Part shown: in pieces, positions 45,076 to 56,130 of the stretch
How the letters are laid out: each line of letters begins with the position of its first letter
Numbering within the stretch: the stretch's first letter is position 1
Source: Oryza sativa Japonica Group
Lineage: Eukaryota; Streptophyta; Magnoliopsida; Poales; Poaceae
Direction of reading: 5' to 3'
DNA: 64,000 nt
Assembly: GCF_034140825.1 (NCBI RefSeq)
Contig: NC_089041.1
Location: 1,312,001 to 1,376,000 of the forward strand
Made by a program: the position numbers and the translations under genes
The notes under the pieces: generated by a model
What the model saw: the letters and a program-made list of their open reading frames with translations, nothing else
What the model was told of the DNA's origin: nothing
Databases searched by the model: none

Positions 45076-48000
45076 TGTCACGCCCCGAACTAGTCCCGAC
45101 CGGAACTAGCCCGTGACGCTCCAATTTAACCTGTTAATCGATACCAGTCCCAGAAAACAGTGCTGGTATCATAGGGAGACAGAATATCACAGCAACAGAG
45201 GTCTCTTTATTATAGAGTAGAGGTATAGTCATGTTGGGCTGCGGACAGATCCCGAGCTCACAACTGCATTACAAAAGGAAAACGGAAGCCAGGACTTGGA
45301 CCAATCAACACAGGCACGACTTGGGAACTAGGCCGAAACCCTAAAACTCATCGTAGCCGACTTGCTCCTGGAAGAACTCCTCGTCAGCAGGATCCACTTC
45401 ATCTTCTTCAGCAACTGGGGGGAGATTATTTATATAGAGCAAGGGTGAGTACGGGAGTACTCAGCAAGCCAGGGGAAATAAGTGTTTAATGCAGGCTTCA
45501 AGGGAAGGCTGCTGTTTTTGCAATTGATTTTATTTGAACTCTTTTCTGAAAACAACTAAGTGCTTCTCAAACGACACGGATGAGACAATGCGTCTCGTCC
45601 GGTCGGAGTATGTGCAATGTATCAATCTTTAGGATTGCAACACGGTTGGCACCCGGCCAACAGCTTTTCAAACGGCCACCCGGGCCAACAACTTTTCAAA
45701 CGGCCACCCGGGCTAGCTGATCCCATCAGCTGCAGATTTTTCAAACATCGAACCCCTTTTCACAACAGCAATTTCACAAGCAGTAGTCAAACAAAACTAC
45801 GCTAGGAATCACCTCACATCCGCCCATGACCGTGGGCACGGGTGTTCGAACAGTTTAATGACCTTTGCAGAGGGGGTACACTTTACCCACATGACATTAC
45901 TAACCCGGATCATCCAGCCCGTGGGGATCAGCCACGTCGGGAGACCTCCAAGCTTTCATGACAAGGCATTTCGAAAGCCGACACAGGTTTACCATATGCC
46001 GACGAGAGGGGTCCCAGACCAACAACAGGTTAGGTCCCAGACCATACTGTGCCAGGAAGCCCAGGGGTCCTCTCCGACACCACCCCGGCGAATCCACATG
46101 TCTCTCGGCATCAAGGCTCCCCCGATTAGCAATTTACTCAGCCAGGGGCGTCCCATTCCACCCATGTGGTCGTACTTGTCTTATGTTCGGATGAAATTTC
46201 CAAGGAAACGGTCCTTAAGTGCAAGAGCGGGAAACCGTACACCCGGTACGTTCCCCGGTCCGCGGTTTTGGAAATTCATTTAGTTCGCAAGCACCGACCC
46301 AGGTGTCGGGTTTTCCAAGTCTTTTGTAAAACTCCAGTTTTACCCAAGTTGTTACTCAGATTTTAAGTTTGAGGGCGACCGTCGATACTTGCACAGAGTG
46401 CACGAGTATCGAGGCGCAACTGGGTGGTTACAAGGGGACATGGTATAGCAATTAACAAAGGAAGGATCAAATGCGACAAATTAGGTAGGTCCGCCAATCT
46501 GCCTTGCAGACGGGACAAACAGATTAAGTGCGATCCTATCAATGCATAATATTTTGCAAGCAACATAAATAAATTTCAAATATAGGCTCAAGATGTTCAA
46601 AGGTGGCTTGCCTTGCTCGAGATCTGGAGCTTGATCCTCGAAATCCTCGCACTGCGGGTCTTCGGGCTCCGGAACTACACGCGAAACGGAACAACTCAAC
46701 AAACGGCGAAAATTAAGCCCTATTAATGACCTCTAAGCGTGCCATTAGATAGATCTCGAGATTTGCGGAATTTTGGAAGTTGAACGGAGTCAAACGGATT
46801 TACGGTTGGGAAGATATTGAATTTCTAAGATTATTAAATTTTTGATCTAAAGGAAAAGGATTTAATTAAATCCTTTTTGGAAAAGAAAAAGAAAAGAAGG
46901 GAGGGATGGAATATAGACTTTTCTCGGACGGCTAGGGCGCGGCCCAAGAGAAATGGAGCGGTCCGGCCGAGCTAAATGGGCCGGCCGGCCCAAGGCGGCC
47001 CAAACTCGCACGCGCGCGGGAGGGAGGAGAGAGAGAGCCGGTGGACTGGGCTTACCACGCGCGGTCCCGGGTGGGACCCGCTTGTCAGCGGCTCGGCTCA
47101 CCGTGCGGAGGGAGCACGCGACGCACGCGCGCGGGCGGGGAAGGGACGCGGTGCATGCGCGCGGTCCGCGGTGGACGCAGGTGCGGCGGGCCCACGCGCA
47201 GCCTCACGGCTCGCGGTGGAACGCGCGCACGGGGAGGGACTAACCGGGGTCGGCTCGATCCGGTCTAGGCTGAGCTGGTGCCGACGTGGCGCCTACGTGG
47301 CGGCCACGTGGGCTGGCGGGAGGTAGACGACGACCCAGCCGCGAATGGACGGCGGGTGGCGGCGGCGAGCGGCGGAGCGAACCACGGTGATACAGGCAAA
47401 AGCGAGCACACCGGGCGGTTGCACGGGACGAGGGGAGACGAGCCAACGGCTCGGATTCGCCGGAGGTTGCTCGACGGCGGCGGATTGCGGCGGCGGCAAC
47501 CGGCGGCGGGAGAGGAGGAAAACGGCAACGAGGTCACGAGAGGCCGATTCCCGGCGGTGAGAGCATCTACGCGGCTTCGGGAACTCGACGCTAGCGTCGG
47601 ATTGGGCGGAACTACGCCGAGCGAGGCCGGCGACGAGCGGGTGCTACGGAGCTCGGGCGGCGACGGCGGCGAGCACACGGCGAGTGACGGCAACGGTCGG
47701 GGCGGCACCGGCTAACTACGGGGAGTCTACTCAAGCTACTACCGAAAGCTAGGGGAAGGAGATGGAGCGAGGAGGAAGAACGGAGAGAGACACTACCGTG
47801 CGGGACGGGGCGCAGTGACGAGAGGCCGACGGTGCGGGAGTGATCTCTCCGGCCTCGGACCGAGGAAGAGGAAGAAGAGGGCGCGCCCGGAGTCCCCTTC
47901 CGCGTCCACGAACGCACCGGCTCTCCCGGCGCTTGGCGATGGACGGCGGAGGCGAGGCAGAGCACGGGAGCGGCGGCAATGGTGAGGAGGCGAATGGGAG

Positions 48001-49818
48001 AGGAAAGGAAGGGAGGGGGAAGACGGGTTTAAATGGGCGGCAATGTCGGTTTGAGAGAGGGGAACCGACATGGGCGGTCAAGCCGGCGAGCTGGCGCTCC
48101 GGCTAGCGTCCAAAGCGGCGACAGGAGGTGACGCCGGCGAGAGGGGAAAAAGAGGAGGAAAAGAGGAAAAGGAGGGGGAGAAAGGGGGCTTGCCCCTTTG
48201 CCGATTCGGGAAAAAGGGGGAGGGGAGCGGGGGCGACGCGGCAGAGAGAGGAGGGGCGCGGCCTCCTTTCCTTGGCGGCTTGCGCGCGGAGTGGCGGGGG
48301 CCGGGCGGTGACGACGGCGATGACGGTGGGATGGTTTGGAGCGGCGCGACGACACGGGCGACAGGCGCGGGCTGGCGCGGTAGAGGGTGACGGCGGCGGC
48401 GACCAGGCGGTCGGCCACTCGGCACGCGCGCGCGGGAAGCAACGGGCGGCGCGGCTGGGCAGCGGGACCGGGCGACGCGGACGGCGCAGACGACGCGGCT
48501 CGGGCAGGAAACCACGCGGGCGCGCGCACGCGAACACGGCGTGCGGGAAGCGGCAGCGAGGGAGCAGAGAGGGAAGACTCGGCTCGGCGCGGGCGGCTCA
48601 CGCGCGCGGGCAGAGCGGAGGGGGAGGGGCGCTCGGCACGACCCTCGCGCACGCGCGCGCGGCGCGCGGGCGGAGCGGAGGAAAGGAGAGAGAGAGAGAG
48701 AGAGCGCCCGGGAGAGAGGGGGCCGGGGGAGAGATGGAGATGGGCCGGGGGAGAGGGGAAGATGGGCCGAGGGAAAATCGGCCCATCGACCCTGGGGGAG
48801 GCAAAATGGACTTTTACGGAGGAATTTGATTTGGAGGGATTGGATTCGGAATTGAACTCGACGATAGAGCGGGGATTGAGATCATGAGATGGCACGGGCA
48901 CTAGACAACAATCAAAGAAACAACTTTCGCAATTAGGGTTTTTAGGAGATAATTTTCCCGCTAGGCGCCACGACGGAACGGGCGCTACAGACCAACTCCC
49001 CTAACAAGAATCTCGACCCCGAGATTCAGCACCTAAGGGAGCAGCTCCGGGAACTCGGCGCGGAGAAGATCTTCTCGCTCCCAGGTTGCCTCATCTTCAG
49101 AATGATTGCTCCATTGGACCTTGTAGAACTTGATGGTCTTCCTTCGAGTCTGACGTTTTGCCTCTTCAAGAACCTTGATCGGTCTTTCCTTGTACGTCAG
49201 ATTCTTTTCCAGCTCGATATTACCCAGGGGGACTTGCTCTTCTGGAACTCGAAGACATTTCTTTAGCTGGGATACGTGGAACACGTTGTGCACATCTGCG
49301 AGACCTTCAGGTAACTCAAGCTGATAAGCCACTTCGCCACGTCTGGCGGTTATGAGGTAGGGGCCGATGTAGCGGGGTGCTAACTTGCCGGACATCCCAA
49401 ACCTCCTCATACCACGGAGGGGTGATACCCGCAGGTATACATGATCTCCTTTTTCGAACTCAAGGTCATGCCTTCGATTGTCAGCGTAATTCTTCTGACG
49501 GTTCTGTGCTGTCTTCAAACGTTCTCGTATCAGCTTAACTTGTTCTTCTGCTGACTTGAGTATGTCAGGACCGAATATCAGCGCTTCGCCCACCTCATTC
49601 CAGCATAAGGGAGTGCGGCACTTTCTTCCGAACATTGCCTCGTTCGGCGACATCTGAATGCTGGCCTGATAGCTGTTGTTGTATGAGAACTCAGCATACG
49701 GCAAACAACGATCCCAAGTGCCTTCGAAATCCAGGGCACACGCACGTAGCATGTCTTCTAGGATTTGGTTTACCCTTTCTGTCTGACCATCGGTCTGCGG
49801 ATGGTAGGCCGTACTAAA
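45076..49818 (-). mobile_element. Ty3/gypsy chromovirus fossil (Tekay/Del-like), 3' part with 3.9-kb LTR
   Basis: Read on the minus strand: the end of an integrase (about 49818-49033, with DKAYHPQTDG-like and NNSYQASIQMSPNEAMFG regions) with a C-terminal chromodomain (about FYKVQWSNHSEDEATWERED). A purine-rich tract follows (about 48990-49005), then the 3' LTR 48989-45076 (TGTAGCGCC ... GGGCGTGACA). The LTR is about 3,914 bp, very GC-rich in 46900-48880, and ends next to CCGGA (45071-45075). Gag, protease, reverse transcriptase and the other LTR are not present, so the element is incomplete. Its right limit is the tandem-duplication junction. Long LTRs and a chromodomain fit the Tekay/Del clade. 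Age cannot be estimated from one LTR. Confidence 0.88.
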
Positions 49819-50892
49819 ATTTCATTCTATTCTATTTGGACTTTGTGTCAAGAACCATATAATAAGAGGTTGTAGCTGTGATTGAAGTAAAGGCTAGGTT
49901 TAATATATATTATAAAAAAATACTGAGGAAAGGTGGTCCAATATGCAATTTACTCTTATTATATTGATCCTAGTGGTTGTTTGGAATAATGAAGGCTTAG
50001 CAAACACGCAACGAGGATGTGCTTAATTTGCTGACATATCTCTTCCGTTCTTGAATATTGATCTTTCGTTTTTCTTTCCTAGGGTGACCCACACCCACTA
50101 GGAATCGAAAAACTCTGCACCTGCTGGTATGCATGAATTATTTAAAGTTGGCTACTTGGCCTTATAGAATTCTTTCAGACAGCATGGAGATGGAGAAATT
50201 TCCCACCAAATATTGACCCATACCCCACATGATTTGGATGGATCCCTTGATCCGATCACGAATGCTTAGGTGGACTTTGTTTCTAAATGTAGAAATGTTA
50301 TTCAGTAACCATTGTGGTTTGTTCCATAAACTAAATTAAGGTTGGGTTTTCTGATGGCATAAAAATCATCATTTACAACTGATTAAATATTTAAAATTTA
50401 GTTGTTGAAACACTGAAATTATATATATCTTCACAACAAGTTGCACCAAATAATATTGTATGTATATAAAATACTAATAATACAGCCTATATGCCAAACT
50501 GATCAGTTGATCAATCAATTAAGGAACTAGTCCACCAATCAAAGATAAGACATGCCTCGTCGGATCGATATAATCGCCTTAGCCGTCGAGCACATGAGCA
50601 ACGTGCTGCGTCCTCCAATGACTACGATTCAACGACGGCAACCCCCAAAAAAAATAGGAGAAAAGAAAAAGAACACGTCGCATGCATTCATGCATGTACC
50701 AAACACAAAATCATTAACAATTAATCAATTAATAAAAAGAAATGAGAGTGAGGCCAGGAGAGTTTTATTTTATCCTAATTAATCCGCTCTCGCCGAGCAG
50801 AGCCAAGCATCATGGCTACTTGCCAAGTTGCCATGCAAATTGTAGGATTAATAATCGATTTATTTTGCTGACATCTTGGGAGCTCATCTGGC

Positions 50893-50901
50893 TATAAATA
50901 T
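50893..50901 (+). promoter_or_regulatory. TATA box of PR-1 gene 1, unit 2 copy
   Basis: TATAAATAT, identical position relative to the ATG at 51000 as in unit 1. The W-box core recurs at 50213-50218. Confidence 0.7.
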
Positions 50902-50999
50902 ATACCTTGATCGATCGCGAGTAATATCGCATCAGCATTCAACGAACACACACACAATCGGAATCGATTAAGAGAGCAAATTGTGTAGTAGTGTTGCAT

Positions 51000-51539
51000 A
51001 TGGAGACACCAAAGATATCGGGAGTAGCACTTGCGGCAGCCATTGCCGTCGTTCTGGCCATGGCGACCACGCCGGCGGTGGCGCAGAACTCGCCGCAGGA
51101 CTTCGTGGACCTCCACAACGCGGCGCGACGCGTGGAGGGCGTCGGCGAGGTGGTCTGGGACGACGCCGTGGCGGCGTACGCGGAGAACTACGCGGCGGAG
51201 CGCGCCGGCGACTGCGCGCTCATCCACTCCGGCAGCTGGGAGAAGGCCGGCTACGGCGAGAACCTCTTCGGAGGCTCCGGCAGCGAGTGGACGGCAGCGG
51301 ACGCCGTCAACAGCTGGGTGGGGGAGAAGGATCTGTACGACTACGACAGCAACAGCTGCCTGGGGTCGTGGGACTCGTGCCTCCACTACACGCAGGTGAT
51401 GTGGAGCCGCACGACGGCGATCGGCTGCGCCCGCGTGGACTGCGACAACGGCGGCGTCTTCATCACCTGCAACTACAACCCCGCCGGCAACTTCCAGGGA
51501 GAGCGCCCCTTCGAGCGTGGCCTCACTCTCTCTGCTTAA
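51000..51539 (+). CDS. PR-1 family CAP/SCP secreted protein, gene 1 copy in unit 2
   Basis: Identical at protein level to the gene at 17847-18386 (179 aa, signal peptide, HNAARR, YGENLFGG, HYTQVMW, CNYNPAGNF and the RPFERGLTLSA tail). Promoter, 3' UTR and poly-A signal are also the same, so both copies should be expressed alike and cannot be told apart by short reads. The ATG at 51000 was chosen over an upstream GTG. Confidence 0.93.
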   Translation: METPKISGVALAAAIAVVLAMATTPAVAQNSPQDFVDLHNAARRVEGVGEVVWDDAVAAYAENYAAERAGDCALIHSGSWEKAGYGENLFGGSGSEWTAADAVNSWVGEKDLYDYDSNSCLGSWDSCLHYTQVMWSRTTAIGCARVDCDNGGVFITCNYNPAGNFQGERPFERGLTLSA

Positions 51540-51877
51540 TAAGTTATTAATACAGTATTTACTTTAACTATGTATGGAGTATGATATAAATGTGCGAAAT
51601 AATAATTACGGGGATCTTATTATATATATATGTACGTTGTCGTTCGAATAAAAGAAGAAAATAAATGAGAAAATTAATTCCATTGTCTGCATGTAATTTG
51701 AAAGGACGACCATACAATCAGAGACTGGGTGGTGCTGTGGTGGAACAGTCCTAGTGGCCTGTCCAGGGGAAACTAATTAAGAATTGATTCTTAGAAGCAG
51801 CTGGTTAGTAGACAACTTTTGAGGATCTGTAAAAGTTGGTTTCCCAGCTTCTAATTTCTTGTTCATTTTCTGAATTC

Positions 51878-52193
51878 TGGGCCTATTTGGCATAGTTCCA
51901 TCACCAGCTCCACCTCTCCTAAAACTGGAGCTCAGCCAAACAGTTTCAGCTCCACCTAATAGCAGCGAAGCTGGGTGGAGCGCTCTCATAAAATGAACTA
52001 GAGATGTGGAGCTGTGTTTAGTCAGCTCCACAACTCCACTTCAGACCCAACTACTGGAGTTAAATTTAGAAGTTGGAGCTCTACCATGCAACTATAGCTT
52101 CTCAGAATCTGTACCAAAAGCTATACTGTTTGGGGGGGAGTTTCTGATTCTGGGAAAAGCTGCAGCAGCTGGAAGCTCCCCCAAACAGGCCCT
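51878..52193. mobile_element. MITE-like inverted-repeat element, unit 2 copy
   Basis: Copy of 18725-19040 with the same GGGCCTATTTGG / AAACAGGCCCT ends. Confidence 0.55.
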
Positions 52194-52639
52194 AGGTGTC
52201 TATTTGGGAAAAGCTTTTAGCAGCTGCAACTTCTCTCAGAATCTTTAACTCTCCCTAAACAATTTAGATTGTCATTCACATTATAAGAATTTGTAGTAGA
52301 TATATAATTCAGAAAATGAACTATAACAAAAATTTGGAAAACTAACTTTTTCATATTCTCATGAACTGAGAACAAATCTGTTAATTCTCACAATTTTAAG
52401 CTCTACCAAAAAGAATTGAACATCTGGGCTGACCTATGGTGGGAAACTACCAATTGGGGCTAAGTTTGAATAGGCTTCATCTGGTCCAACGAATTACAGC
52501 CCACAAACATGCATGTATGAGCTAATATTTCAAGCCTACATAGATGGGCTGGCGATGACGCCCATCTAATGCCTTCATCAGGCTAGACTTGAAGCCCGTG
52601 AGGATAGGGTGCGAAACTCCTATGGCACGATTGATTGCT

Positions 52640-53006
52640 TGGGGCGATCGGTTCCTCTGCCCTACGCGGTATTTTTTTTTTGGCACCACTTTACTTTTCT
52701 GTTTTACTAAGTTTATACCCCCGAAGTTTATACCTATTAAGTTTACACATCTAAAGTTTACATACTTAAAGTTTGTTGACCTAAAATTTGTAAGTCAAAA
52801 GTTTATATATCAGATTCAAGTTCATCTTTAAATGTATTTAAATTTAAATTCAAATTTGAATCGGTATATAAACTTTTGACCTATAAAAGATGTGTAAACC
52901 CTATAAGTATAAACTTTAGGTATATAAACTTAAAAAAACTATATGGTGAAAAAAAAAGAAAAGTGGTGAAAAAAAAACTATAGGGTGTCCATGTAAATCG
53001 ATCCCA
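52640..53006. repeat. Foldback element, unit 2 copy
   Basis: Copy of 19487-19853, same arms. Confidence 0.7.
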
Positions 53007-53889
53007 ATAAAAGCATCAAGGAAGCTCATAGTGTATGCAAAGTAAGGGAAAACCTAATTTTGTAGCTAAGAAAAAAATAGCTTTAGCTATATGGCCGAGG
53101 GGTAAAATATTAGAGTGCTCATTACTAATTTACTTCTTGACATTACCATATACCTTGAAAAATAACTACTAGTACGTACGTACTATTTAGAGTTCAATTT
53201 GTTTGTTTGAAAGTTTGTGAAGTGATACTAGATATTGATCTATATTGTTAATTATTTTTCAACAAAATATATGATTATTATTTGGATTGACATTTAGTTA
53301 AGCAACAAGCTGGGGACATATTCCTATAAGAGACAAAGTTATTAATATTTCTCCGCAATTTGATAAATTAATATCGACATGCTATGATGTCTGACCTAGT
53401 TAGACATACGTGTAAGAATTGGTCAGTGGGAAATCGATTACTAATCAAAATAATCAAGTGGATCAAATTAAGTCGATCCGGGCATGTACTTGTTGCTGAT
53501 GAACGTCACAGGGTAGAAAGGAAGAAAACACGGCAGGAAAGCATGGTTACCCATATTCCAATGGATGCACCCACCTATATATATAGCTACTAGCCAGTGC
53601 ACGTGTAACTTTATTTTTTATGAAAAAAATAGTGATCAAAGATAGAATATTTTTTAAAGTTCGACCACAAATTTATGTAAAAAATTATCAATATCTAAAA
53701 CACTAAATTGGTTTTATTAAATATAACATTAAATATATTTTAATAATATATTTGTTTTCTGTTGAAAATATTACTATATATTTCTGTAAACTTAATCAAA
53801 CTTCGATTTTGATAAACACCTGGCGATAATAAAATCGACAAATATATGCAGGATCAGGTGACTAAAATCAGACAGCTCTTTATTTATTA

Positions 53890-54123
53890 CTACCTCCATA
53901 TTTTAATGTATGACGCCGTTAACTTTTTGTCTAACATTAGACTATTCGTCTTATTCGAAACAATTATGTAATTATCATTTATTTTATTGTGACTTGATTC
54001 ATCACCAAATATTCTTTAAGCATGGCATAAATATTTTATATTTGGATAAAAATTTTGAATAAAACGAATAGTCAAACGTTGGTTGAAAAATCAATGGCGT
54101 CATACATTAAAATACGGAGGGAG
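53890..54123. mobile_element. Stowaway-type MITE, unit 2 copy
   Basis: Copy of 20737-20970. It holds one of the four substitutions between units (CCGTTGAC in unit 1, CCGTTAAC here). Confidence 0.88.
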
Positions 54124-54416
54124 TAATTTGTAATAAAAATACACACCGGATACATATATATCTGTATTTGTAGATACTCAATACGTCTGCATCATGACGT
54201 ACTTATTGCATCCAACACACTGATCATGCATACGCATGCAGATCGATGTGCGTACATATATACATACGAACATACATAGTAGTTCGTACATATATGCGCA
54301 TATATATCTACTGAGAGCAGAAAGATTTATACGTACAATATATACTAGAGTAGTAGCAAAATATATTCCATAGCATATACGTTACGTACGTACGTATACG
54401 TATACGTATACGGTAG

Positions 54417-54926
54417 CTAGTACGGCCTCTGGTTTTGGACGTTGCCGGCGGGGAAGTAGGTGCAGATGAAGAAGACGCCTCGGTTGGCGTTGCAGGCGAC
54501 GGCGGCGCATCCGACGGCGGTGGTGTCGCGCCACACGACCTGCGTGTAGTGGCCGCACATGGCGCCGCCGACGCAGCTGTTGCTGGCGTAGTCGTAGGAG
54601 CCCTTCTCCGCCACCCACTGGTCGACGGAGCTCGCCGCCGTCCACGCCTGCACGGAGGGGTTCCACGACAGGTTCTCGCCGTACTGATAGTTGTTGCGAT
54701 CGGAGTGCCGCAGCGCGCAGTCGCCGGCGCGCTGGTTCGCGTAGCCCTGCGCGTACGCCGCCAGGTTGTCGTCCCACGACAGCGCCGGGACGCCGACGGC
54801 GCTCCGGGCGGCGTTGTGGATGTTGACGATGTCGGTCGCCGTGGTCTGGGCCTGCGCCGTCGATGTGGTGGCCAGAACCACCGCCATGGCCGCCATCACC
54901 ACTGCAAAGCTCGCTCCTCTCTCCAT
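54417..54926 (-). CDS. PR-1 family CAP/SCP secreted protein, gene 2 copy in unit 2
   Basis: Protein identical to the gene at 21264-21773 (169 aa, GHYTQVVW, CTYFPAGNV, final RPY, six cysteines). Its TATA box is at 55044-55051 on the minus strand. It converges on the gene 1 copy at 51000-51539, as in unit 1. Confidence 0.94.
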   Translation of the reverse strand: MERGASFAVVMAAMAVVLATTSTAQAQTTATDIVNIHNAARSAVGVPALSWDDNLAAYAQGYANQRAGDCALRHSDRNNYQYGENLSWNPSVQAWTAASSVDQWVAEKGSYDYASNSCVGGAMCGHYTQVVWRDTTAVGCAAVACNANRGVFFICTYFPAGNVQNQRPY

Positions 54927-55043
54927 TGCAAGCTCGCAGTTGATTTGATTGGCAGTGTACGTTCGATCGACTGCGCAATTAGAGTAGAACTAGAGCTATA
55001 GCTAGCTAGTAGAGGTGATGATTAATACATGCAATTTCGGCAG

Positions 55044-55051
55044 TATTTATA
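55044..55051 (-). promoter_or_regulatory. TATA box of PR-1 gene 2, unit 2 copy
   Basis: TATAAATA on the minus strand, 118 bp from the start codon. Confidence 0.7.
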
Positions 55052-55291
55052 GACGGGCTGGCTCTCGATCGAGCCATGGACTTAATTAAGCACATGGCAA
55101 AGAAGAAACGGTAAACGTTGATACGGCGGACTGGTCCCTAATTATTAAGAGAAAGAAATGGGAGAAGAGCTGAAGAGGTGATAAGACCAGAAAGTCATGA
55201 ACAAAGCACTCATGGGAAAGTGGATAATATGCGTGGCAAAACTTGTTACTACAGACCAAATTCTCTTACCCAGAATGTCTGAAAATTCTTC

Positions 55292-55725
55292 AAATCGGGT
55301 GCCCGCGCCTCCGCGCCGAAAAAAATGGGGCACCGCGCCTCCGTCCACCACGCGCCCCACCACACGCACTGTTGCAATAAATCTGCCACATATTACGGAA
55401 ACACTCTATTAACAGGAATCCGTTTCATTTTTTTTTCACCAATAATGTTTCAACAAGTATATTCGTATTGTTACACTATGTATAGATCAAATGTTGCAGA
55501 GAATTGAAACATCCTTTCGCTATTTGCTGAAACATTATTTTTATATGCGGTGAAATAGCTTCAAAAACCGTTGTTTCATGCGCTGTAGCAAAATGTTTTA
55601 TGAGGTGATTTGGTTGTATTTAAGCTTTTTAAACGATTGGACCATTTTCAATCAACGTAGTGAAACAATTCCGATCTATTTGGTGGAACAACCCCGATTT
55701 TTTTAAAAAAACGGGTGTCCGATTT
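55292..55725. repeat. Inverted-repeat element, unit 2 copy
   Basis: Copy of 22139-22572. Confidence 0.45.
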
Positions 55726-56130
55726 ATATACGCCTCGCCAAAATGTGTAAAAACAGGAGTGGGATGGAGTCGATCAGCTAGGAAAGGATGTGTCAGATGC
55801 TGGAAACTTTTAGCGCTTCCCAAAGAACAATACTCTATGCCTATTAAAATACAAAATATTTTTTTGGGCAACTAGAACTTATTTTGATGGATGATTTCTC
55901 GAAAGAGCCGTATGTGAAAATTAACTTGTACGCGGGGTCATGAAATTCGTACCCCATGCAAATCCTTAATTTTTATAGGCCCTTGGTAGTACAGTTGATC
56001 GATTCAAATAAATGCTGCCGAAAATAGGTTACGTTTTCTTTACCAGAGTTAAGTAATTGAGTGATCAAAGTAGCAGTAATATTCTACTCTTTTATTAAAA
56101 TCGGAGGTGTAGTATGTAAACACCACCTGT

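Larger units (their letters stand above)
16666..49818. repeat. Unit 1 of a 33,153-bp direct tandem segmental duplication
   Basis: The sequence from 16666 recurs from 49819 with a constant offset of 33,153 to the end of the window (30847 matches 64000). Identity starts exactly at ATTTCATTCTATTC; the bases just before differ (CCTTT versus CTAAA). Because unit 2 starts where unit 1 ends, the copies are head to tail. Unit 1 carries three PR-1 genes, a gag-only LTR element, a MULE, a CACTA element and a truncated chromovirus. Confidence 0.95.

Noticed and set aside
46862-48901. Many long GC-rich frames, up to 290 aa
   Set aside because: They lie inside the chromovirus LTR, on both strands, with Arg/Pro/Ala/Gly composition only.
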